A stretch of 64,000 bases of DNA from Flammula alnicola (GCA_015499995.1 JADNRV010000171.1:1-64000); one strand, 5' to 3'; shown: positions 45,007 to 56,752, counted from the first letter of the stretch. The notes: generated by a model from the sequence alone, not told the origin. Made by a program: numbers and translations.

Positions 45007-46700
45007 TTCCGTCGAGGGGTGAGGGTTGTCTTTCCTCCGCTATCATTCTATCGACTGTCTCTCTCCCTAATAGCTGCGCTAACCCATTTAACAATTGCGA
45101 AACCCTTGGTCTTGCATGTCTTGTAACATAACGTCTTGGATTTGATCGCTTCCCTGATAGAACGATTGCATATTCACTTTAGCCATTGGTATAATACCTG
45201 GCCGATTTTTGTACAATTGTTCAACCAGCTCCTTGCGCGATTTCTCGCCATCGGCAGGTAGTGGTGACCCATCAGGTAACTTTAGCCATCTGTCAATACG
45301 TTTGATCCATTTCAGGTCCATATGCCTAATTGCATGCGGGCATTCCTGCATTCTGTGTCCCTTTTCTCTACAATATAGCATTCATCGGGATATGGTCTGC
45401 TGTTACCCGCTCCTGAGTTGTACGCATTATTCCTTGGGTATGGTTGTTGGTAAGAGTAGGGCTGCGACGCTCCCGCCTGTGGCTGGACCGCCTGAGTTTT
45501 TACTGCTGAAATCAGCTGCTCGAAGCGTCGGTCCATTACTTGGCTGTACTGCCGCATTTCCTGCTGCTGCTGCTGCTGGATTTTTAAGGAATCCGCCAGT
45601 CGCGCTACAGTCTCTTCCATTTTAATAGTTTCCTCTCTTCGTTCGCCTGAAGCTCTGCGACCCAGGTCTTCGCCTACATCTAACGGCTGTGAAGCCCGCC
45701 TTGCTATGATAACCGCGATTTCGATCACCTGCTTCCATTTGTAGCGATCTTCTACTCTCACTTCTACGGTAGCCGGCGTCGTCGGTGTTGTGCTTGTAGA
45801 TGCCCCTTGCGCGTCTGCCAAATCGTCCATTTTATCTCTCAGCCGTTGCCGAAAGTCGTCTGACAGGCACGTTAGGAAGTCTATCACCAGTTCTTTATTT
45901 GACATAAGCGCTGGCTCTACTAACAGTTTTTCGGCCTCGGCTACGAAAGCTCGTTTCAAGCCTAGTAGCGCATGAAGGTCATCTTTAGGTATCCCATGCC
46001 TCCCAGCTTTCTCTGCGCATATCTTTTTGAAACGCTTCAGTGAGCCTCTTTCGAGCGCGGCAGCTTCTGGATAGCTTTTGATGACTTCGTCTTTAAAAGC
46101 TTTCCAGTTTCCGGTTTTATACTCGTCGAAGGCGCTCCATTCTGCTTCAGTCTCTGCCGGGGCATATTTGCCTAGCAACTTTATTTTCTCTTGATCAACC
46201 GTGATAGAATGAGTAGAATAGAGATCCTCCATGCGAGATATAAATCTCAGCAATTCGGACTCCTTGTCTGGATCAAACTTCGGCGCATCTCGTGTTCCTG
46301 GTGCTGGCATACCCATCTTAGTAGATCTAGTTGGTATGTGCGGTGTTTGGAAAGGTTCTTGTAACGTATCTTCCTCTTCCTCTTCTGGTGGGGAGGTTGC
46401 TCTTTGTATAGGTACAGAAGCCGTCCTAGATAATACTCTGCGAGATGCGCTTTGAATATTATTGAAGGATCTGACTTTCTGGCTGTAGTCTGAGCGGGTT
46501 TTCTCTCTCGAGACTGGTTCTTTCTTCTTTGGTAATGGTAAAGGTAAGGGTTCTGTCCCTGCCCTTATAGAATTATAGGTGGTGCGTGGTGCTGGTGCCC
46601 TTGATGAAGAAGCTACCGCTGACGCAGGCTTATTGGCGCTCTTGTTCCCCTTGTTAGGATTACTTGAGCCCTCAATTTTGTATGGTTTTAACCGTTAAAC
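44988..46700 (-). CDS. gag: Element B gag, frame-broken at the zinc knuckle
   Basis: The main frame 45312-46316 starts M-G-M-P-A-P-G-T-R-D-A-P-K-F and holds capsid helices (S-L-K-R-F-K-K-I-C, L-K-R-A-F-V-A-E-A-E-K) and a glutamine run from a (CTG)n-type repeat near 45548-45570. A C-C-H-C knuckle (Y-C-R-E-K-G-H-R-M-Q-E-C) lies across a one-base frame change near 45375. Continuation to 45088 and then, after a shift in a G-run near 45095, to L-L-N-G-L-A-Q-L-L-G completes gag. Upstream of 46316 an open Ser/Pro/Lys-rich stretch to about 46700 looks like the disordered N-terminus, as in element A. Confidence 0.75.
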
Positions 46701-46793
46701 GATTCAAATCCTATACAGGTTGAAGCACGACTTTCTGTATGAATAATCGACGCCTCTTTTACCGCTACCTCGTATCAAATATCTTAGAAACCC

Positions 46794-46812
46794 CCCCTCG
46801 CGGTGGGCTCCA
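46794..46812 (-). other. Primer binding site of element B
   Basis: The + strand CCCTCGCGGTGGGCTCCA at the inner edge of the 5' LTR is the complement of a TGGAGCCC... primer site and is the same as in element A. Confidence 0.65.
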
Positions 46813-46814
46813 GA

Positions 46815-48508
46815 TAAAGATGCTTAGTGCGGGGTGTGTGTGAACTACTAGATAATCAAGTAGTCGCGTTTAATAGACTCGGTAATGTCTATTAAAGGAT
46901 CACTATCAAATCTAATCTGCTTCACTTTTAATACTACTAGTCTACACTTCAAACACCCAAATCAATGTTTAGTTGACTTAGTTCGTCCAAGGGGAGGATA
47001 ATAGTTTTATAGTATCGATACCTGATGAAAGGTTTGCGATAAAAGAAGGTTTCTAACTAAGTAACGGCTGGGGCAAGGCCTTAGACGCGTTAATAGTCAA
47101 TAGGTCGTTTTAAGTCCAATAGACTTGTGTGATTTCGTAACTGGTGGCCTGAAACTAGTGCTCTATGCACAAACTGCTAGCTGATCTCGTTCTAACTTGT
47201 TCTCCAATTGAGAAGATGGCTCTATGCCCTTTACTTGTCTTTACTTGTCTCAAAAACTCTACTAGTGGAAAGAGGCGCGCAGACTCCTTATCTGCCGACA
47301 CTACAGTTCCTAAACAATGGCCAGAGGCGCGTAGACGCTTCGTCTACCGACACTACAGTCCAGGTCCCCAGATGTCCTTTGACAAAGGGTAGGTTTTGAA
47401 CAAGTCACTTAGACAGGTTCCTTGGCTTATAACTCTCTTTCTTTGGCTTGGAAGCGCACTTAGACACTTGTTCTCTCTCTTAACAGTTCGTTTATATCGT
47501 TACTTGGTTTCTTTTATATTATGGGACTCTCGCTTTGAAGCTACCTAGTACTTAGAGGCGAAACACTTAAGATATAACTCTTAAGCGCTTGTATCTCGTG
47601 GGTGGTAAATTGCTTGTATTCTACGGTGTTACAGGGCTGCTTATATACTACTGAGACGATATATTATTACATAGACGCAATGACGAGAATATAGAGATTT
47701 CATGGGCATTTGTGCGCGAGCGGCGGCCTTGTGGAGTACAGTTTCCGTGCGCGTCCGCTCAATCATGCCTTTTTGGTTGGATCGGGAGCTCAGATCGTCG
47801 TCGGCTCGGCTAACTTAAGCGCCTAAGACTTACTCCTCCTCGACCGCGTGGTATACAGGCTCGTGACCTTTCGTTTTCATTGGTATCTTGTCTTGTCATT
47901 GGCTATCGACTGACCGGAGCATAGACGCGCTTACATCTCGTCGGAGACGCTCGGGCAATCCTCACCCGTTCTGTCCGTGATAATCCTCGTGATTAGGGTT
48001 GTAACCCTTTGTCCTCCGTACCCGATACTCTGGTACTCTCGGCGTGCATCTGGGATCTCGCTGTGTCGAGTTATGCACCCCGGAAATCTTCCTGTACCAA
48101 GTTATTACCCGATATGGTATGTGTTCCCAATTTGGTATCCCTTTGATCCGAGCTTTGATCGGCGTTGCTACAGGCGCGTCTATGGGCGTCTGCTTTACCC
48201 CGCTGCTCCACTGTCCTCGTGCCTTCGGCAATGTCACGCGACCTGTCCTGTAGTGTGCCTAGATGTCCGTTCTTTAATCTAGAGACCCGCGCCCTCGCTG
48301 TATAGGCCGGATGGTTAAGATATTACTGAAAGGCGCCTATTCCGTACACTTCATTAGATGTATTGACTGTTATCTCAATAGTTACTAATGATAATGTCTT
48401 TATTAAACCGCGCATTCCTCGTTATCTTGCATAGTTTCCTCTAGTCCTTAGTAGTCTTGTCATTGTAATGTCCGGACTTGTAACATTTAGACTACGGTAT
48501 AAGCTTTA
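46815..48508 (-). repeat. 5' LTR of element B (outer edge uncertain)
   Basis: The inner edge is set by the primer binding site plus two bases. The sequence begins TAAAGATGC. The outer edge could be at 48508 (...AAGCTTTA, mirroring TAAAG) or at 48485 (...TTGTAACA, giving a TG start on the element strand). No second copy exists in the window to settle it. No coding potential of note. Confidence 0.5.
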
Positions 48509-48559
48509 CTAAGTGCTAAAAATAGCTCAGGTAAGGAGAATAGTAGTCCGTTCACAGCT

Positions 48560-49056
48560 AGCCGCTCGCGGTCTCTTCAGCGACACCGATAGCCGATATC
48601 TACACAAACAACCAGGATGCGACGTGGCAGACGGCCAACGGAGAGTTTGGAGGAGGATGGACACAGGTACGACAAGGCAGAAATGGACGAGGCAAGGGAC
48701 GGTTAGCAGGTGGGAATGCAGGGGAAGGGGGTGGAGCCAGAGTACAACTGGGCATTGGGAGGACGGGCGGACAAAGGAAAGGCGGCGAGACAGGTGGAGG
48801 AAGGGCAGCGCGGGGATGGGGTGGTAAGAACATGACTGGAGGTCAGCAGAGTACATTGCCAGATCGATGGAGAGCAGATGCGGGTGGAGATGGCGGAGTA
48901 GGACAGTGGGAGGGACAGTGGGGAGTGGGCGGAGTTGGAGAGGGCGGAGAGGATGCATGGGGTGACCAAGGCTTCCCAACAGGAGCGAACAGGGAGGAGC
49001 TGACCTCGCAGCACAACCCAACGACAACGTCGGAGACGACGCGGAACGATGCCTGA
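48560..49056 (+). pseudogene. C-terminal remnant of LINE ORF1
   Basis: A frame open from about 48560 to TGA at 49054-49056 with D-I-Y-T-N-N-Q-D-A-T-W-Q-T and a long Gly/Trp/Arg-rich tail. It has no start of its own, so the N-terminal part has been lost by 5' truncation. It ends overlapping the ORF2 start by eight bases (ATGCCTGA). Gly/Arg-rich tails are compatible with RNA binding, but no defined domain is visible. Confidence 0.5.
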
Positions 49057-52000
49057 TATGCCGGATGTGAACCCACCACAGCGAGAGTTGGCGATCTGGC
49101 AACAGAACGTTAACGCCTCGCTCGACGGACAGTTGGACCTACTACACACGATAAACCCAAAAAAATACGACATCATCATGCTACAGGAGCCATCGATCGA
49201 CTTCTTAGGACGCACGCGAGGGAATGCACACTGGCGCCCCATATACCCCACCAACCATCTGGATAAACCGAAAGCGACGCGCTCGGTGATTCTCGTCAAC
49301 ACTAGGCTAACGACCAACTCATGGACACCAATCGGCTTTCCGTCAGGCGACGTGACGGGCATGCAAATACATGGAGATTTTGGCACCATACGGTTCATCA
49401 ACATATACAACAACTGCAACGACAACGCCAGCCTGGAAGTCATCAAAGCGTACCTTAGAGATCCAGCGCACAGAGACCACCCACGAGCTCCGCTTCACAC
49501 CGTCATGCTAGGGGACTTCAACCAGCACCATCCACTGTGGGACGAGGAACGAAACCACCACCTCTTCTACCAACAACCTCGACAAAGCGCAAGTATTGAT
49601 CGACATGCTCACTCGGTACAACATGAAGTTGGTACTACCGAAAGATATACCGACGTTGGAGGCTTTCGGCACGAAAAACCTGACACGGGTTGATAATGTC
49701 TTTTGTAGCAGCGGCCTGCTCAACGCCTTCGTCACATGTGACACGGACCCAGCGCGGAGGCCGATGAAGACCGACCACATGCTGATCATCAGTGTCATCA
49801 ATATCTCGCCCACGACGACCGATTTTGAGCCGAGGAGGAACTACAGAGGAACGGATTGGGGTGGGTTTGCTGAGGTGCTAGAGGAGGAGCTGGGGAAACT
49901 GGACGAGGTGAGAGAAATAGAGAGCGAGGAGGAGTTTACGAGGGCGGTAGAGGGGGTGGAGGCGGCGATTAAGAAGGCCACAGAGGCGCACGTTCCGATG
50001 ATGAAACCCAGCCCATTCGCCAAACGTTGGTGGTCCCATGAGCTAGCAGAAGCGAAGGCAGCGGCACAGAGGTTAGCAAGGAAGTCCCACCATCAGGCGC
50101 TCAACCAGGACCATCCAGTTCATGAGGAGTTTCGACGACGACGAAACGACTATGCGGAGCAGGTGCGACATGCCAAAGCAGACCACTGGGCAGCGTGGCT
50201 CGAGGACTTGGACGAGACCAGTGTCTGGACAGCCAGCCGACTAGTCACAGGACCAGCGTCAGACGGCGGGCGAGCTCGCATGCCCACTCTACAGATCAGA
50301 CACCCAGAGACCAAAGCGGTCATCCGCGAGGCCATGGACAACGCCAGTAAAAGCCAGATGCTGTTCCAAGCTTTCTTCCCGCCCAAACTGGCAACACCGC
50401 TCGACACCACCGGCAATGTCTACCCACCACCGAAATGGAAATTTGAGCCGGTGACTGACACGCAGATCCATAGAGCCATACAACGCATGAAGCCCTACAA
50501 AGCGACGCGCACAGGCACCCCATCCAATTCGGTCTTCACGCACAACCGCGAGACACTAGTACCACATCTCGGCCCAATATACCGTGCCACGGACCACCTA
50601 CAAACCTACCCGGAGAGATGGAAACTGACGGAGACACCAGTGCTGCGGAAACCAGGCAAGCCCGACTACACAGTCCCAGGAGCATGGAGGCCAATTGTAC
50701 TGTCAGACGGGATGGCCAGGGTGCTGAATATGTGCAAAACGGAGGACACGGTGAAGATGGCAGAAGCGGCAGGGATGTTACCAGAGAACCACTTTGGAGG
50801 CAGGCCGGGGCGAGCAACAACAGATTCGATACACCTCGTGGTTAAAACCATCAAGGACGCTTGGAGGAAGAAAGAGGTAGCATCAGTCCTTCTCCTAGAC
50901 GTCAAGGGCGCGTTCCCAAGCGTGGCGGTCGATATGCTTCTACACAACCTACGGATGCAAGGGGTGCCAGTGGAACACGTAGAGTGGGTTCGGAGACGCC
51001 TGGAAGGGCGCCGCACAAGCCTGATCTTCGACGACTACCGATCGGAGATATTCAGCATCGACAACGGCCTAGACCAGGGCGACGCGCAATCGCTCATCCT
51101 CTACATCCTTTACAACACAGGCATCCTAGCCATCCCAGTGCGACGAAATGGTGAGTGGGCATTCGTCTTCGTCGATGACGTGGCAACGGTGGCAACGGGT
51201 AAGGACTTCACGGAAACGCACAGAAAGCTGAAGGACATGATGACGCGCGAGGGCGGAATACTCGAATGGGCGAGGAAACACAACTGCTCCTTTGGCATCG
51301 ACAAGTTCCAACTCCTGGATGCGGCACGCACCATGGTACGACACCCATTTATACCACGGAAATGTATACCTACACCTCGAGCAACCATGATCGTGGAAGG
51401 ACACAGGATCAAACCGAAGGATGTCGTAAAGTTTCTGGGAGTGCACATCGACCAGGAGCTGAAGTGGAAGAACCAGCAGGCAGCGGCTCTGGCGAAGGGT
51501 CAGGATTGGCTAATACAGTTCGGACGTCTTGCGAGGCCTTCGAGCGGAGCAAGCTTCAAGCACGTCAGGCGACTGTACCTCGGAATAGCGGTGCCACGCA
51601 TGCTATACGCAGCGGACATCTTTCTGACACCGTATCGTCGCACGGATGGCGCCCATCGAGAGCCCAAGACCGGGCGAGCGCAGGTCAACAAGCTGGCATC
51701 AATTCAACGCAAGGCAGCCATCATGATAACAGGAGGGATGAGAACCACGCCGACGGATGTTCTGGATGTCCACGCGAACCTACTGCCTTTTAATTTGCTG
51801 GTGGACAAAGTAAGACACGACGCAGCCCTCCGACTCGCAACTCTACCACCAACACACCCGTTTTACACGGGCCAGTCTGCAACGCAGCGGGACGCTATGT
51901 CAAGAAACACCCCACACCACTACACGAGTTGATGCACACATACTCTATCAAGCCGGAAGCTATGGAGATCATACAGGCGACGCGCCAGACACCCAAGTGG

Positions 52001-53725
52001 ACACCGAGTTTCAAGATACACATAGCGGAGACGAAGGAGCTGGCAATAGCGGAAGAGGAGGAGGAGACGGCAGGGATACAGATCTACACAGACGGATCAG
52101 GATACAAGGGAGGGATCGGAGCGGCTGCGGTGCTCTTCCGGGATGGAGCGCGCAAGAGGTCAATGAGGATGTATTTGGGTAAGGAAAGGGTGCACACAGT
52201 CTACGAGGGGGAAGGTGTGGGACTCTCGCTGGGTCTTGAGCTGTTGACAAAGGAGCGGAGGGCAGTGACGAAGGTTACGATAGGAGTTGACAACCAGTCG
52301 ACTATCACAGCGACGACGAAGATCACGCCAGGCCCATCTCAATACCTCATCGACATCTTCCACGAACGCCTTGCACTGGTACAAAAGCAGCACCCAGCAT
52401 TGGACCTCACGATAAGATGGACACCAGGACACGTCGATATCGCAGGGAACGAAGCAGCCGACGAGGAAGCCAAGAAAGCGGCAGAGGGTGATTCGAGCAA
52501 CCGGCGTACACTCCCGGAGCCACTGTGAGGAGTCCTACCCCACAGCAAATCAGCTGTCAAACAACGCTACCGCAAAAAGCTCAACTCGCTGGCGCGCAAG
52601 GCATGGATGAAATCTACACGATATGGACGCATATCACAGATAGACAGCACCCTGCCATCGCGGGCATTCCTCAAACTCACAGCGACTCTCACACGGAAAC
52701 AAACTAGCATCCTCTTCCAACTACGCTCAGGCCACGCCCCGCTGGCGAAACATCTGCATCGGTTCGGCAAGGCAGAAACACCGACATGCCCGTGCTGTAG
52801 AGAACACGAGGAGACGGTACACCACTACCTCATCCGATGCCCAGCGCATGAGAACGCGAGACGACAGATGATGGCAGGAGGAGGCCGGTACGTAGTGTTG
52901 TTGGCTCAACCTCGCCATCTCGCCACACCAGGCCTCGCCATGTGGCGATCGCCGGGTGGCGATAAAAAAATTCTAAAATGGGGTGGCGAATGGGTGGCGA
53001 GTCCCAATTAAGTAATCACATAGATCCGGAAGTCCATAATACCATATCGATGGAAATTTTAATTGGCCAATACTACACACTGTACACAGTCTCTACATTG
53101 CTAAAAATGTCCAAAAACAAGGGTGGACATTCAAATAGTGGATGAATTTCTTCACCAACATTTCACACCTGTTGGTGAAAAAACGGCCTCCAAGTGATGG
53201 AATAAATTCTCCGACAGATGGGGATGGCCTTTCATCCATGGTCCCAATTGATCAAGTATATGACTTGTCAATGTTGGATGATATTCAGGCAGGAAAGGTC
53301 AGTCCTATCAATGTTGATGATGAACTTGAGGTTATTTCTCACAATGGGGCTACGGATACATGGGATTCTGCTTCCTTGCTCTGCTCTTTAGGTGTATGAA
53401 CTATGTAGGATGACTTGTACACCTATATTTTAGCTTAGTTTATCGAAAATTGGCCGTTAACTTTTGCACTCTCGCCACTCGCCAGGTTCAGCCAGGTTCC
53501 CACGCCATATGACTCGCCTTGACGGCGAGTGGCGAAAACTTTTGGAGGTTCAGCCATATACACTACCAGTACGGACTCGAGGCGGCACAGTTACTCTCCG
53601 AACAAAAATACCTCCCCAACCTTTTCAAATTCATCGCAACAACTGACCGCTTTCGCTCAGTTTTCGGGACGATACCAGAAGTAAACGACGAGGGCGATCC
53701 ACCACCAGCCAGGGCTCAAGCATAA
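49049..53725 (+). pseudogene. LINE ORF2: endonuclease, reverse transcriptase, RNase H, CCHC-like end
   Basis: From 49049: an exonuclease-endonuclease-phosphatase domain (W-Q-Q-N-V-N, I-I-M-L-Q-E-P, M-L-G-D-F-N-Q-H-H-P-L-W, T-D-H-M-L-I); a frame change near 49560; reverse transcriptase (W-R-P-I-V-L-S-D-G-M-A-R, L-L-L-D-V-K-G-A-F-P-S-V, Q-G-D-A-Q-S-L-I-L, F-V-D-D-V-A-T-V); a frame change near 51870; RNase H (I-Y-T-D-G-S-G-Y, E-G-V-G-L, N-Q-S-T-I-T, W-T-P-G-H-V-D-I-A-G-N-E-A-A-D). After an in-frame TGA at 52526 the same frame continues with a Cys/His motif (C-P-C-C-R ... H-H-Y-L-I-R-C). The C-terminus resumes after the inserted element with L-E-A-A-Q-L-L-S-E-Q and ends at 53725. The enzyme would copy its RNA at a nicked target; this copy is dead. 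Confidence 0.85.
52893..53565. mobile_element. Non-autonomous hAT-like DNA transposon inserted in the LINE
   Basis: A 673-bp insert. Its ends are inverted repeats: the left end reads TAGTGT...TGGCTCAACCTC and the right end, read inward on the other strand, TAGTGT...TGGCTGAACCTC. It is flanked by 8-bp direct repeats, CCGGTACG (52885-52892) and CCAGTACG (53566-53573), with one difference. Removing the insert and one repeat rejoins the LINE frame exactly (G-R-Y then G-L-E-A-A). Subterminal GCGAGTGGCGA-like motifs are repeated near both ends, as in hAT elements. No transposase is encoded; the small frame at 53142-53399 is unrecognised. Confidence 0.78.
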
Positions 53726-53981
53726 TACCTACATATACAGGGACCACAGACATCTGACCCACCACCTTAATCACATACTTTACTCACCATACTATAAACT
53801 CTCACTTACTCACACACATATTTCATGCGGGCTCTGGGGGCTCGCTGTGAGTGACGCCATGCGTCGCTCGTAGCTGCTGTTGCATATAGAACACTGCATG
53901 ACAAATAGATAGGTAGTTAGATTACACGTACGTACTTACCCTACCATATGGCTCAGCCACAAAGGGGGCGGTTGCGGAATC

Positions 53982-54006
53982 AAAAAAAAAAAAAAAAAAA
54001 AAAAAA
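53982..54006 (+). other. LINE poly(A) tail
   Basis: A run of 25 adenines about 255 bases after the end of ORF2, marking the 3' end of the retrotransposon. Confidence 0.85.
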
Positions 54007-54162
54007 GTGAAGCAGGGCAATATATATTAAATTTATGTGAAGAACTGAGGCCCTCACTCACCAGTTGCTTGAGCAAGCTGGTTAGCCACAAAGCCGGATA
54101 AGAGCGGGTTGGTAATAAGCAATATATAACTCTATATATCCATTGGAACACACTATAATCAT

Positions 54163-54978
54163 CTAAATCTTTCCGACAAGCAAATTTAACAGAATCTCCC
54201 TCCCTGTGATACGTACGGTGTTGTACAGAGTTGGAATGTCAAGAGTCGACGTCAGGGCATCAGCAAATCCGAAAGGTAGCATCAATGGAATCCACCCTAT
54301 AAATATGGCTCAGAAAAGGAGATGGGGCACTGGATAGATAAACACATACCTCGTGCGTACTCCATCGCCCAGCATCCTTCATGCATTTTATATTGCTTCG
54401 CAACACCTCGCGGCATGAGGTGGACCATACCAGGAGTATACCTCTCCATCTCTAGCTGGCCAGGTTGGAACGCCCATTGCTCTCCGACGAGGATGTGGAA
54501 ATAATCATCCGCGGTGTGAATACCTGTATGTCCTTCCGTGCCCAGCGGGGTGCCGAAAATGATGAGATACTCTGTGATGCTCGCGTGAATGATATACATC
54601 GCGCCCATAGCACCACCCGCGTTGTTGAAGACCCAGTCCTGGTGCGTGTTGAGATGGATATTCTTGGAGGGATAAGTTTCCGTGAGGTTTGCGACGATAT
54701 GTGAGATCATGCCGGCCGTATCGTTCGGTGAGGCGGCAATTGCTGCGACCTGGAGTTCATGGAGGAAGGCAGGATCGAAAACATACCATCGGTCCTATAA
54801 TATGTCGACGATGAAGACAAAATTACGGCTCAAGGAGTAGTTGACAAACCTTGATAGTATCAAGCCAACCGAATATCACAACAAGCACGCTCAATACTCC
54901 AATGCGCTTCGCCCAAGTGAGAAAACAGTTGTGAGAAGGCTCTGCGCGTGTTTTTGTTGACTTTTTGGTGAAAGCCAT
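54163..54978 (-). CDS. ERG2: C-8 sterol isomerase (sigma-1 receptor fold)
   Basis: Three exons, 54850-54978, 54350-54794 and 54163-54296 (transcribed right to left), with introns of 55 and 53 nt, encode 235 residues in one frame. Erg2 moves the double bond from C-8 to C-7 in ergosterol synthesis at the ER membrane. A basic N-terminus and one membrane helix ([12 protein letters not shown]) come first, then [29 protein letters not shown], the family hallmark [26 protein letters not shown] and [20 protein letters not shown]. Length fits the family (about 220). The last exon ends in TAG a short distance from the LINE poly(A), so the transposon block stops about 160 bases from this gene. Confidence 0.94.
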
Positions 54979-55082
54979 TATGCTGTGAGTATTCTGCGCG
55001 TATTCTGCGCGTCCGGAGGGTAACGAACGCTGTCGTTGTTAGTGGTTTGATTTTCGAAAATGAAAACACGGTCGTACGACAA

Positions 55083-55568
55083 ATGCTGTCACGTGAGGTT
55101 CCTGGAATCGCAGAAGGATCGGGGCCGAAATACTTTTTGTTCCGTTCCGACTCGGCGTTCGCGCCGCGGGTGAGTATGCACGTATCCTCGCACGCACGCC
55201 ACTGTGAACATCTTTCTTCATCTCCAGCTAATCAACACAAATGCGATTCTAATGACAGAGGCAGATATTATTTCTCAAATGAACCAGCTGGAAATAAGGC
55301 GCTTTTATTCATCATTTGGTTCGTCATGCTAATCTTCTTTCCTTAGCCAGTGGTCCTCAGCGGCGCGTGAAGGATGCAGACGGACAGAAACAGAAACGCC
55401 GGGTCAACAAGGTTTCCCGATCACTCATCCCACAATCTAAATGACTATATTGGCTTCCTCGTCTAGCAGCCGATGCACATCAGTCCGATCGGTTCTGTTT
55501 GCTCGGGTGGAGCTATGAGCTCGAACGGTACCGTACCTAGCTCGCAAAGACAGGCGAGGTCCACCTAA
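55083..55568 (+). CDS. Small divergent gene next to ERG2, unrecognised
   Basis: Exons 55083-55169, 55228-55318 and 55347-55413 join in frame: M-L-S-R-E-V-P-G-I-A-E, then L-I-N-T-N-A-I-L-M-T-E-A-D-I-I-S-Q-M-N-Q-L-E-I-R-R-F-Y, then S-G-P-Q-R-R-V-K-D-A-D and K-Q-K-R-R-V-N-K. It may stop at 55442-55444 or splice once more to an exon ending at 55566-55568. All introns have GT-AG ends. The start lies 104 bases from the ERG2 start on the other strand, so the two would share a promoter region. Product about 90-120 residues, helical and basic. No domain recognised. Confidence 0.4.
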
Positions 55569-55680
55569 GTCCTATCGACAAGGGCGATTATCTTCGTGCC
55601 GTGTCTGGCTACTGGTACCTTTGCCAGTGCAATGAATCAACCGTCTGGCGCTCAATCCATTTTACGTTGCCAAGTTGTGC

Positions 55681-56752
55681 ATCCTCAAGCTCCGAAAACC
55701 AATAGAGTGAAAAAGCTGCTCATTGGGTGCGTTAAAAACCCAGTGGGAAAAGCTACCAATGGCAGAGACATGAACGAAAGTGAACAGGACATAACAGTTT
55801 TGGCCCCCAACATCAAACGCCTTTTCCCTTCCCGCTCCACCGCCAATACTACATACGAGTCTTGAGTGGAGATTTCGTTCTTACCTCCATGATACTTATC
55901 TTGTTCGTATGATTCCTCGGCCATCCGTGCACAGTCAAGCAAAGCCCGAGCTATCAGCCAATACCTACCGCTCAACTCCCCAAGTAGAAAGCAGAATAAA
56001 GACAAAGATATAGACAACAGGAAGAAAGATGGTATCAGGCGGCCCATGCGACAGTGCGCGAACGACTTGAAGCAACTGGACGGAAGTATTTGGATCCGAA
56101 ACCAGGAATGAATATTAAGGTGTCCATGTTCCATTAAGCAATCACGGTGCAAGTCTAGGATGGTCAACAGAAGTAAGCTGGGATCAGGAGCCGAATCGAG
56201 AGCGAGCGAGAGTTCCCAGACTTACTATAGTCGGCGGTTCTTGATGTTTTCAGTCGCTGAGGATCGAGAGGACAGACGAGAGAGGGCAGAGACAAAGAAA
56301 GAAGAGATGAAAACAAAGAAAGGAAATGGTTGTGAGAAGAGATAGAAAAGGCGGGGCAAATTAACGACCATACAGGGCCCGGAACTTACAAGAGAAAAGG
56401 TTGGGAGAGACTGCAGAAGTTTTTATGGACGAGGCAGCAAGGCGAGATCCAGAAAGGAAGCAGGCATGAAATGGAGAAACGTTAACAACCAGATATGGAA
56501 GAGTCAGGAAGACGCACGTAGGCGATATACGTCTGGGACTACGTCGTTCTTGACGACTCGGATGCGTTGCACTTGAGGCGATCGTCGGCAGATCTGGCAG
56601 ACGCGACTTGAAGCAGAGAGCCTTCGAAAGATTTACTGCTGGGCGGGGTCGTCCAAGATAAGAGGGGAAGAGTGATGAGAACAAGGACGGGCGAATGAGG
56701 ACGGCTTTATATACCCAAAGCTGGTGGCTGACTAGGACTGGCGGGTGGCTGA
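55681..56752 (-). repeat. Left arm of a ~1.07-kb inverted duplication
   Basis: The reverse complement matches 58456-59543 nearly base for base (a few percent differences and short indels). Both arms carry a TATA box (TATATAAAG; here 56705-56713) at the inner end, pointing outward. Open frames are conserved in both copies: 56361-56759 (L-W-V-Y-K-A-V-L-I-R-P-S) and 55685-56167 (M-T-I-L-D-L-H-R-D-C-L-M-E). The second contains a hydrophobic helix (F-F-L-L-S-I-S-L-S-L-F-C-F-L-L). No known protein family is matched; it could be a duplicated gene or a repeat. Confidence 0.8.

Larger units (their letters stand above)
40479..48508 (-). mobile_element. Element B: Ty3/gypsy retrotransposon, 3' end lost at the LTR of element A
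   Basis: Same orientation, domain order and primer binding site as element A but clearly a different subfamily in sequence. It has a 5' LTR on the right, gag at about 45.0-46.7 kb, protease at 44 kb and RT-RNase H-integrase at 40.5-43.8 kb. The integrase stops at 40479, where the LTR of A begins; no 3' LTR or integrase C-terminus of B is found beyond element A. Confidence 0.85.
48560..54006 (+). mobile_element. Tad1-like LINE (non-LTR retrotransposon), 5'-truncated and degenerate
   Basis: Contains the end of ORF1, an ORF2 with endonuclease, reverse transcriptase, RNase H and a C-terminal Cys motif, a 3' untranslated region, and a 25-base poly(A) at 53982-54006. The order endonuclease-RT-RNase H in a fungus points to the Tad1 group; the group is inferred. 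It is inactivated by at least two frame changes, a TGA stop at 52526-52528 and an inserted DNA transposon at 52893-53565. The 5' boundary is not exact. Confidence 0.8.

Noticed and set aside
45548..45572. CTG/CAG repeat as a regulatory microsatellite
   Set aside because: It is short and lies inside gag of element B, where it simply encodes a glutamine run.
48527..49446. Long minus-strand frames over the LINE (for example 48703-49446)
   Set aside because: They are the reverse of GC-rich LINE coding sequence and show no domain.
53142..53399. 85-codon frame inside the hAT-like element as a transposase
   Set aside because: Too short, no catalytic or dimerisation motif; at most a remnant.
24001..54006. 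CRISPR array, tRNA or rRNA genes, or a bacterial-type defence island
   Set aside because: No spaced short direct repeats, no cloverleaf with CCA-type ends and no bacterial gene organisation; all features are eukaryotic.
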